Source of the DNA: an uncultured Methylococcaceae bacterium
GTDB lineage: Bacteria; Pseudomonadota; Gammaproteobacteria; Methylococcales; Methylomonadaceae
NCBI GenBank assembly: GCA_903945375.1
Contig: CAJAVP010000059.1
Location: 1 to 33,193, forward strand
DNA length: 33,193 nt
Direction of reading: 5' to 3'
The notes under the pieces were generated by a model. It was not told the DNA's origin. It did not search any database and saw nothing but the letters and a program-made list of their open reading frames with translations. Below are positions 17,078 through 23,513 of this stretch, in pieces (position 1 is the stretch's first letter; each line of letters starts with the position of its first letter). A program made the position numbers and the translations under genes.

Positions 17078-17132
17078 CCAGCCCTTGGTTTTCCTGTGTT
17101 GTCACTGGAGAACACAGGCAATCTAGGGCTGG
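17078..17132 (-). other. Long interrupted hairpin between M and endolysin genes
   Basis: Outer arms CCAGCCCT (17078-17085) and AGGGCTGG (17125-17132) enclose inner arms CCTGTGTT (17093-17100) and AACACAGG (17111-17118) with a 10-base loop. Both stems are perfect, separated by internal loops of seven and six bases. On the late transcript this would be a 55-base structured RNA just downstream of M. Only a loose U-rich stretch follows, so it may be a partial terminator or an mRNA stability element. Confidence 0.7.
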
Positions 17133-17149
17133 GCTTTGGGGTGGAGTCG

Positions 17150-17878
17150 TTAAACTTTGTTACACCGGTCAATGCCCGCTTGGGCTTTGGCTTTTAAGGT
17201 TTTAGCTCCGGCTTTTTTATTTGCGTTTTCGGCTTGTTCACACTGTAATACCGCGTTTTTATAGCCGATTAATGCCTCATCTATGTCTAGGTTTTCATAC
17301 GCATTATTGGCATCGCTAACGCTATGTTTTGCCGCCATCACGTACATTTTTCCGCTGACAGCAGGATGTAGATCCCATGCGCTAACTTGATCAACCACCT
17401 GTTTTAAATAGGGCTCGGCAGATTCTTTTTTCTCTAACAGCGTGTTCGCCCAGTCATAGACTGCATCACATAAAAAGGTGGGCAGGTCTCGATCAAAGTT
17501 GCTTGGCATCGCCTGCTGTTGCTTAATGAGCTTTAGCGCGACGGCAATACCTCGTTCAATGTCGTCAATATCAAATAACCACACCATCGTGCGTACTGCG
17601 ACGGGGTTGGCATAATGTTTATCGCTGTTGATGTAATCCTGCACAAAGGGCAAATAGCCTTTTATGACTTCCCGCTTGAATGCGACCTTCTCCTCCACCG
17701 TGCGCAAAGCTTGCAGGGTTGCCAAGTCGCTTTTTAGGGCAAGTTGGTAATGTGCTAAGGTGGTGGGCATCGGCTGAGCAATGGGCTGATCCGCTTGCGG
17801 TTTATACGGGTTAATCCCCGTGCTAGCGGCTTGCTTTAATTGCTCGGCCTTAATGCGGTCTGCGGCTGTTAAGCGCAA
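17150..17878 (-). CDS. M: Terminase small subunit / endonuclease, GpM-like
   Basis: A 242-residue protein, close to the 247 of P2 M. The start is a TTG at 17878, two bases after the capsid stop; the next in-frame ATG is at residue 38 and would remove the conserved start LTAADRIKAEQ. The body has the M pattern: LATLQALRTVEEKVAFKREVIKGYLPFVQDYINSD, then MVWLFDIDDIERGIAVALKLIKQQQAMP, DLPTFLCDAVYDWA and YENLDIDEALIGYKNAVLQCEQ. M works with P in cos recognition and cutting. A poor start codon and no clear ribosome site suggest low expression coupled to capsid translation. Confidence 0.88.
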   Translation of the reverse strand: MRLTAADRIKAEQLKQAASTGINPYKPQADQPIAQPMPTTLAHYQLALKSDLATLQALRTVEEKVAFKREVIKGYLPFVQDYINSDKHYANPVAVRTMVWLFDIDDIERGIAVALKLIKQQQAMPSNFDRDLPTFLCDAVYDWANTLLEKKESAEPYLKQVVDQVSAWDLHPAVSGKMYVMAAKHSVSDANNAYENLDIDEALIGYKNAVLQCEQAENANKKAGAKTLKAKAQAGIDRCNKV

Positions 17879-17880
17879 GG

Positions 17881-18930
17881 TTAGTTAACAAAGCTGATGT
17901 TTTCGTACAAAATGGCGGCTTCTTCGTTGTAAACCACATGCCCCGCATTGGATGAGCTGTAATCTTTGATGTGATTACCGGCTGGCCACGGCTGAATGGT
18001 GCGGCGCATACTGCCTTCTTGGGTGTAAAACTGAAGGTTGCCAACTTGGGTGACCAATACCGTACTATCTGGGAAAAACGGCGGTACGATGGCACGCAAT
18101 CCGCCGTAGGATTGCAGCACTTCGCCGCCGTTTTGCATGACAATGAGCTTTTCTGAGGCACGCTCGACTTTGCTGGCGTAAAACTTACCTTCTTCGCGTG
18201 CCACTAAGTCATCAGAGATATAAGCGACCAAATTACCGCGCAGCCACGGTTTGATTTTATTTTTGGCTTCGGCAACCAGCACATCAAGGTTTGGGTAGTC
18301 CACACTGCCAATCGCCATAGGGATATCGGCTGTGCCCATGAAGTGTTGCGAGCCGCTATTAAAATCACGGATCAGACGCAACCAACCTTTGCACAAATCT
18401 TGTAATAAAGGGTAAGTCGTTGAGTTGGTGGTGGCGGCTGGGTCGACATTGACTAATACCCCTGCGACGATGCCACCACCGCCATGCCAGCCTGACATGA
18501 CTAAGGCGTTAAACTTGTTCAGCATTAACAATGCTTGATAACGGGCTTCAAAGTCTGGAAATTTTGACCAGGCATCAATGTCCGAAAACTTCATATGGGT
18601 GTTAAATTCAATCGCCCTTAATAAATAATCTTGGGTGGTTAAATCTAAAAATGATTTAGTGACGCGATCGGTTGCATCGGTATTGGTGCGACTGGCCGTT
18701 GCACCAGACAAGTTCATCAGGACTTTTTGTCCGACTAAATCACGCACCATCAGCATCGTGAAGTACGGCGCAAACCAGCCCGCTTGTTCAACAATTTTAT
18801 TGGCTAAGATTTGTTCTGTCGTGGGCGAGGCCGCGAAAGACAACACTTCTTTACGCGGGATGTTGTTGTATTCGGCTATTTTGTCGAAATAGCTGCTTAG
18901 CTTTGCTTCAGCTGCGGTGCTTAATGGCAT
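17881..18930 (-). CDS. N: Major capsid protein, GpN-like
   Basis: A 349-residue protein (P2 N has 357) starting at ATG 18930 behind AGGAAA. It matches the P2 N family along its length: a helical N-terminal part processed in P2 (LSSYFDKIAEYNNIPRKEVLSFAASPTTEQIL), FTMLMVRDLVGQKVLMNLSG, the TDATDRVTKSF-D and ALLMLNKFNALVMSGWHG region, and the end AAILYENISFVN. It forms the HK97-fold shell after O-directed assembly and probably loses its N-terminus to the O protease. Its place between O and M is as in P2. Confidence 0.94.
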   Translation of the reverse strand: MPLSTAAEAKLSSYFDKIAEYNNIPRKEVLSFAASPTTEQILANKIVEQAGWFAPYFTMLMVRDLVGQKVLMNLSGATASRTNTDATDRVTKSFLDLTTQDYLLRAIEFNTHMKFSDIDAWSKFPDFEARYQALLMLNKFNALVMSGWHGGGGIVAGVLVNVDPAATTNSTTYPLLQDLCKGWLRLIRDFNSGSQHFMGTADIPMAIGSVDYPNLDVLVAEAKNKIKPWLRGNLVAYISDDLVAREEGKFYASKVERASEKLIVMQNGGEVLQSYGGLRAIVPPFFPDSTVLVTQVGNLQFYTQEGSMRRTIQPWPAGNHIKDYSSSNAGHVVYNEEAAILYENISFVN

Positions 18931-18962
18931 TAGATTTCCTTGGTTGTCTGGTGAGGGCGGCG

Positions 18963-19835
18963 TTAGGCGTAAACCGAATCGTCCTGTTTTTTAGTGAAGT
19001 CATGCTGGTCTTGCGAGCCGGGAATTTCATCTTTTAAGGCTGCATTAAAGGCGTCGGTCAGCGTGGTTAATTTTGCTTCTAATCCGGTGAATTGTGTTGC
19101 CTGCTGCTCTAGCTTGAGCTTTAGCTCGGCGTTTTCTTGTTCCAGTGCGGCATACTTTTCTGACGCCGTTGTGCCTTGATCATCACCTTGCTTTAAGGCT
19201 TTTATGTCTTCGGTTAAGGCGGCGAAGTCGTTTTTCAGGGTGTCGAATTCTGCTTTGCTGATCGTTGGCATGGTGTTGTCCGTGTTGAGTTGTTTGGATT
19301 TATGCGAAGTGAATAGCCTGGCAAAGAATGAGGCGGCTTGTTTGATGTCGTCATCATCGGCATCTTCATTAGTAAAGGTCATGTTTAGCTCATAAGTATC
19401 TGAAAAAATTAAGCCCTTGTTTTTAGCATCAGGCCGCTTGGCGAACTCTATTTGTTGCGTGCCCAGGCTGGCAGGGGTATTGGTTGCGCCTACGCCCACT
19501 AAATAGGCTTTACCTGTTCCAGCAAAATTAGTCTGCACGGCGATAGAGCAAAATTGACGCTGTCCATTTTTAACGTCGTCCATCCAATAGCTATTGGGCG
19601 AATAATCGGCATAAAGCACGAGTTTGCCGTCACTGTCTGTTTCATACTTGACGGCTTCAACGCCGCCATAACTAACCCCCCAGTAATAATGATCGGGCTG
19701 CACCATTGCTTTGTAGGTGTTGGCGGGATCATAGGTTTCGACAATGTCTTTAATCCATTGCGCGTCTATTTTGCGGCCATCAATGGTTTCGCCTTCTTTG
19801 GCGGAGGCGACAAATCCGGTTCTGAGTATCGACAT
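18963..19835 (-). CDS. O: Capsid scaffold and maturation protease, GpO-like
   Basis: A 290-residue protein (P2 O has 284) starting at ATG 19835 as the first late gene of the minus-strand operon. The N-terminal half is the serine protease: Asp19 in TIDGRKID, His49 in QPDHYYWG and Ser97 in QFCSIAV agree in order and spacing with the Asp/His/Ser triad described for P2 O. The C-terminal part is a Glu/Lys/Leu-rich coiled coil (EKYAALEQENAELKLKLEQQ) typical of the scaffold segment. An internal ATG before PTISKAEF could give a separate scaffold form, but no strong ribosome site supports it. Confidence 0.93.
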   Translation of the reverse strand: MSILRTGFVASAKEGETIDGRKIDAQWIKDIVETYDPANTYKAMVQPDHYYWGVSYGGVEAVKYETDSDGKLVLYADYSPNSYWMDDVKNGQRQFCSIAVQTNFAGTGKAYLVGVGATNTPASLGTQQIEFAKRPDAKNKGLIFSDTYELNMTFTNEDADDDDIKQAASFFARLFTSHKSKQLNTDNTMPTISKAEFDTLKNDFAALTEDIKALKQGDDQGTTASEKYAALEQENAELKLKLEQQATQFTGLEAKLTTLTDAFNAALKDEIPGSQDQHDFTKKQDDSVYA

Positions 19836-19912
19836 AAAGTGGGGTAATTCAGTGAAGGGTTAGTTTTTGCAAAGCTTACCGTGCTGGGTTTAAAAATCAT
19901 CTTATTAATGCT

Positions 19913-19949
19913 GTATATTGTTGTAAATCATATATTTACAACAATATAC
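19913..19949. promoter_or_regulatory. 37-bp perfect dyad, candidate activator or repressor site
   Basis: GTATATTGTTGTAAAT (19913-19928), a CATAT spacer, and the exact inverse ATTTACAACAATATAC (19934-19949). The core contains TGT-13 bases-ACA, close to the TGT-N12-ACA dyad bound by P2 Ogr. It is placed about 78 bp from the O start and 70 bp from the P start, fit to serve both operons. Confidence 0.65.
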
Positions 19950-19987
19950 TACTAATCTGGATTAAGTAATAAAGACAACCTGAGTAC

Positions 19988-20013
19988 ACTCGTTTTAACT
20001 AAAAAAAACGAGT
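19988..20013 (+). other. Stem-loop directly upstream of the terminase start
   Basis: ACTCGTTTT (19988-19996) pairs perfectly with AAAACGAGT (20005-20013) around an 8-base loop, ending five bases before the P ATG. The only ribosome-site-like bases (GAG) lie within the right arm, so folding could limit translation of terminase. Confidence 0.6.
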
Positions 20014-20018
20014 TATAA

Positions 20019-21857
20019 ATGACTAAATCACGCCATTCACCAGAGAAACGCGAATCTGCAAAGTTGTTGTATTTGCGACAATGGACAGTCGCAGAAATTG
20101 AAAAAGAGCTGAATGTTAATGCCAGAACGATTTACGGCTGGCGTGCGGAAGGGCAGTGGGATGAGTTTATGGCACCTGCCAGTGTGGAGGTATTACTAGC
20201 GCGGCGCATTGGGGTATTGTCGGAGCGGGATGCCAAATCACAGGGTGAACGTGACGAGCTGGACAAGCTGGTTAAGGCGTTTGGCAAGTTGTCGCTGGAT
20301 TTAGCGGCGGCTAAACGCATCCATGCGGAAGCGGAGGTTATTAAGAATAAGCAATATATCCCCAATGTTTATACGGTCGATAAAGGCGCAAGCGCACAAG
20401 AGGCTAAGCCAGGCGGGGAACGTAAAAAAGGCGGTAAAGCTAAGGTGGTCAAGAATGACATCACCGACATCACGCCTGAAATGCTCTATAAGGTGCGTGA
20501 AAAAATGTATGGCTATCAAAAGTGTTGGTATGAACGCCGTTATGATGAGACTACTCGGCGCTGCCGGTTTATCTTAAAAAGCCGTCAGATTGGCGCAACC
20601 TATTATTTTGCTTTTGAAGCCTTGGATAATGCGATACGCACGGGGGACAACCAGTTATTTTTGTCGGCGAGTCGTGACCAGGCGGAGGTGTTCAAAGCGT
20701 ATATCATCGCCTTTGCTCATACCGAGTTGGGCGTTGAGCTGAAGGGCACGGTATTTATCAAGCTGTCAAATGGCGCGGAACTGCGCTTTTTATCGACCAA
20801 TTCCACAACGGCACAAAGTTATCACGGGCATTTGTATATTGATGAGGTGTTGTGGATACCCAAGTTCAATAAGATTAATGACATCGTGACGGGCTGTGCC
20901 TCTCATTACAAATGGTGCATCACTTATATGAGCACGGTTTCGACACTGACGCATGAGGCTTGGCGGTTATGGACCGGGATTGACTACGTCGCAAAGTTGC
21001 CGAAAAAGCAACAAGTCCCGCTGGATGTTAGTCATGAGGCGACTAAAAACGGCGTGTTGTACGGGGATGGTATTTGGAGGCATATGGTCACGGTGGAAGA
21101 CGCTGAGCGCGATGGCTGTGATCTGTTTAATATTGACCGGTTAAAGCTGGAATGCCGCAGTAGCGCGATTTATGATAATAAGTACATGTGCATCCCGATT
21201 GATGATTCGCAGTCGGTATTCGGTCTGGAATTGCTGATGTCGTGCATGGTTGAGGGTACGGTTTGGGATGATTATCAACCGAATGCGCTGCGACCATTTG
21301 GCAATAAGTCGGTTAGTTTTGGTTATGACCCCAGCGGAACAGGGGACGGGGCTGCATTGGTAATTTGTGATGTACCCGCATCGCTTGAGCAGCCGTTTCG
21401 GGTGCTGGCGAAGCATTGCTTTTATGGCAAGGCGTACACCCATCAAGCCAATCGGATTGAAGAGCATTTTAATGCACATCATGTCGCGTTTTTTGGCGCT
21501 GACAATACCGGCGGCACGGGTATTACGGTGTGCGAGAAGATTTTACAGTTTTATCCCATGCTGACGACCTTCCATTACAACCCGCAAGTGCTGGGTACGT
21601 TGGTGGGTAAGATGCTGGATTTGATGACCACAGGGCGCTTTAAGTATTTATCGGGTGAAACTGATTTAACCCGCGCCTTTATGTTGATTAAGCAACAAGG
21701 TACGGATAGCGGCAATGCGATTACCTACAAGGCGGATCGGATAACAGCAGGCAATGGTCATACCGATCATGCTGATCTGGCTTGGGCGACCATGCACGCG
21801 GTACAAATTGAACCCATCGCACAACGCGGTGGCACTACTATTGGATTTTCGGGTTAA
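20019..21857 (+). CDS. P: Terminase large subunit (ATPase), GpP-like
   Basis: A 612-residue protein (P2 P has 590) that powers DNA packaging into the prohead with M and the portal. An N-terminal helix-turn-helix is visible at about residues 18-48 (RQWTVAEIEKELNVNARTIYGWRAEGQW). The ATPase core has a Walker A-like SRQIGATY at about 187-194, Walker B LYIDEV at about 271-276, and a coupling-type AQSYHGH just before it. The C-terminal part has SFGYDPSGTGDGAAL and HADLAWA, as in the RNase H-like nuclease domain. It is oriented opposite to O-N-M, the P2 arrangement, and ends three bases before the portal ATG. Confidence 0.95.
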   Translation: MTKSRHSPEKRESAKLLYLRQWTVAEIEKELNVNARTIYGWRAEGQWDEFMAPASVEVLLARRIGVLSERDAKSQGERDELDKLVKAFGKLSLDLAAAKRIHAEAEVIKNKQYIPNVYTVDKGASAQEAKPGGERKKGGKAKVVKNDITDITPEMLYKVREKMYGYQKCWYERRYDETTRRCRFILKSRQIGATYYFAFEALDNAIRTGDNQLFLSASRDQAEVFKAYIIAFAHTELGVELKGTVFIKLSNGAELRFLSTNSTTAQSYHGHLYIDEVLWIPKFNKINDIVTGCASHYKWCITYMSTVSTLTHEAWRLWTGIDYVAKLPKKQQVPLDVSHEATKNGVLYGDGIWRHMVTVEDAERDGCDLFNIDRLKLECRSSAIYDNKYMCIPIDDSQSVFGLELLMSCMVEGTVWDDYQPNALRPFGNKSVSFGYDPSGTGDGAALVICDVPASLEQPFRVLAKHCFYGKAYTHQANRIEEHFNAHHVAFFGADNTGGTGITVCEKILQFYPMLTTFHYNPQVLGTLVGKMLDLMTTGRFKYLSGETDLTRAFMLIKQQGTDSGNAITYKADRITAGNGHTDHADLAWATMHAVQIEPIAQRGGTTIGFSG

Positions 21858-21860
21858 TTG

Positions 21861-22943
21861 ATGTCGATACTTTCTGATTTAACGAATAAAGCGCTGTCGT
21901 TTGCTGGCTTTTTGCCCCGCAATTCTCCTGCTAGTGACGCTTTTATGGTGTCATTTGGTGACCCTGTACCGGTGCTTGACAGCAATGTCGCTTATTTAAG
22001 CACTTTGCTGGCCACCAATGGCAATTATTACCAGCCGCCCGTTGATCCCGCTTCATTAGCACGGTTGCGCCATGCCAATGCGTATCATGGTATGGCAATG
22101 AAATTTAAAGTCGATCAGTTATGCCGGTTTTTTACGCCGTCAGCGTTATTGTCCAGGATAGATTTTGAACAAGCGGTTTGGGATTATGTCGTGACCGGCA
22201 ACTGTTATTTTCAAAAGCATTACAACCGATTGGGGACTGTGGTCAGGTTGTCACATTTACCGGCAGTGTATTTGCGGCGTGCGGGCATTGCTAATGTCAC
22301 TGACCCCTTAGGTGTGCCGGATAACTTTTATGTCAAGGTGCATCCGTGGGGCAGTTTTACACAATATGCCCCTGATGAGGTCATACATCTGCATAATTAT
22401 GATTTGCTGCAAGCCATTTACGGGATACCGAGTTATTTATGCGGGGTGCAGGATGTGTTGTTGAGCGAGGAAGCGACGCTGTTCCGGCGTAAGTATTTTA
22501 TTAATGGGGCGCACATGGGTTACATTTTAGTAACCTCAGATGCGGGGCTAACGCCGGAACAGGCTGATCTGATTAAGCGGAAGGTGGAAGAAAGCAAAGG
22601 GATCGGCAACGGCAAAAGTTTTTATATCAATATTCCGCGATCAGGGTCTACTCGTGATCCGGTAAAAATTATTCCCGTTGGCAATATCGGCACAAAGGAT
22701 GATTTTTTGGATATTAAAAACGAGACAGAGCAGCAGATTATCACCGCGCATGGCGTACCGCCGATTTTACTGGGGATTATCCCGGAAAACACTGGCGGCT
22801 TAGGCAATCCGGTGCAGGCGTTGCAGATTTACCATGAGATTGGCTCGTTGCCATTACGACAAGTGTTTTTAGAGTTGAATATGGTGCTGGGTAAGACTGT
22901 GGTGGGGTTTAGTGAGCCAGATTGGAAGTTGTTAGCGGCATGA
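21861..22943 (+). CDS. Q: Portal protein, GpQ-like
   Basis: A 360-residue protein (P2 Q has 344). A TTG in the same frame lies just before, but ATG 21861 is preferred. Features of the P2-type portal are clear: FGDPVPVL near residue 33, YYQPPV, the VTGNCYFQ region, HLPAVYLR, VIHLHNYDLLQAIYGIPSYL, NGAHMGYILVTSD, and the ending AHGVPPILLGIIPENTGGLGNP. It forms the dodecameric DNA entry ring at the capsid vertex and starts prohead assembly. Its last 35 bases overlap the 3' end of the convergent gene at 22909-23205. Confidence 0.95.
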   Translation: MSILSDLTNKALSFAGFLPRNSPASDAFMVSFGDPVPVLDSNVAYLSTLLATNGNYYQPPVDPASLARLRHANAYHGMAMKFKVDQLCRFFTPSALLSRIDFEQAVWDYVVTGNCYFQKHYNRLGTVVRLSHLPAVYLRRAGIANVTDPLGVPDNFYVKVHPWGSFTQYAPDEVIHLHNYDLLQAIYGIPSYLCGVQDVLLSEEATLFRRKYFINGAHMGYILVTSDAGLTPEQADLIKRKVEESKGIGNGKSFYINIPRSGSTRDPVKIIPVGNIGTKDDFLDIKNETEQQIITAHGVPPILLGIIPENTGGLGNPVQALQIYHEIGSLPLRQVFLELNMVLGKTVVGFSEPDWKLLAA

Positions 22944-23205
22944 TAAAGGCATGGCTTGGATCAGCTTCGCACCGATACAATATTTCGCCTACACTCGCCA
23001 CTGCCCAAAGTGAACATCCATTCTTGATCTGGTAGCGGACAATTCCCCAAAAATCAAGGTCTAGTAACTCCCATGAATCGTTGAACGCCGATGCCACAGG
23101 CAGTTGGCGGAACACGGATTGCGTCATCTGCTTGCCGCTGACGTGGAGTACCTTAATTGTCACGGACAGCGTGTCCAGACTGGCGTTCTTAGTTTCTACT
23201 TGCAT
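22909..23205 (-). CDS. Small conserved phage protein, function unknown
   Basis: A 98-residue protein starting at ATG 23205 behind GGAG. The segment TIKVLHVSGKQMTQSVFRQLPVA followed by a WG-x-V-Y-like stretch (FWGIVRYQIKNGCSLWAVASVGEILYRCE) is a pattern I recognise from small unnamed proteins carried by many phages and mobile elements. It is the last gene of the early operon and converges on the portal gene with a 35-base overlap. No membrane or metal-binding feature is evident. The good ribosome site supports it as real. Confidence 0.72.
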   Translation of the reverse strand: MQVETKNASLDTLSVTIKVLHVSGKQMTQSVFRQLPVASAFNDSWELLDLDFWGIVRYQIKNGCSLWAVASVGEILYRCEADPSHAFIMPLTTSNLAH

Positions 23206-23253
23206 ACTTTTCTCCGTTGCTGTCTTTTAGTGAAGGGTATTATTTGTGTAATG

Positions 23254-23505
23254 TCATCGGCTTAACTTATGGATTAAATCCGAACGCTCCTTGTCGGGTA
23301 GGTTGTTAATAAAATCAACGACGATACTCACTAGCTTGCCTCGGGGTGGCGTTATGATGTTGTTGCGGGATACCGTGTAGCTATATGTTGCGCCACACTG
23401 TTCGGCATTTGAGCAACTGCAATACAATTCCCTTGTTGTTTTGGTGATCTCTCTTGAGGTTCTGATGGTGAGCCGTGAGCCGCATGATTCGCAGTTTATC
23501 CGCAT
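23254..23505 (-). CDS. ogr: Late gene activator, Ogr/Delta-like zinc finger
   Basis: An 83-residue protein starting at ATG 23505. It has Cys5-x2-Cys8 (INCESCGSRL) and Cys31-x5-Cys37 (CSNAEQC), together with RTSREITKTTRELYCSC, which corresponds to the RTSR-x7-R-x-YxxC pattern of P2 Ogr and P4 Delta. In those phages this zinc-binding protein activates late promoters with host RNA polymerase. P2 ogr lies at the end of the late operon; here it sits just after the replication gene in the early operon, so late activation would follow replication expression directly. The likely target is the dyad between O and P, which is inference. Confidence 0.83.
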   Translation of the reverse strand: MRINCESCGSRLTIRTSREITKTTRELYCSCSNAEQCGATYSYTVSRNNIITPPRGKLVSIVVDFINNLPDKERSDLIHKLSR

Positions 23506-23513
23506 CGTTTCTC

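Larger units (their letters stand above)
19836..20018. promoter_or_regulatory. Divergent late control region between O and P
   Basis: This 183-bp AT-rich gap separates the minus-strand O operon from the plus-strand P-Q operon, as in P2, where divergent late promoters lie here and are activated by Ogr. It holds the 37-bp dyad at 19913 and a stem-loop next to the P start. I do not see clear sigma70 -35 and -10 boxes, as expected for activator-dependent promoters. Confidence 0.6.

Noticed and set aside
22930-23260. A P2-like cos site near the end of the portal gene
   Set aside because: I looked for a GC-rich cohesive-end sequence like that of P2 and saw none; the position is expected but not supported.
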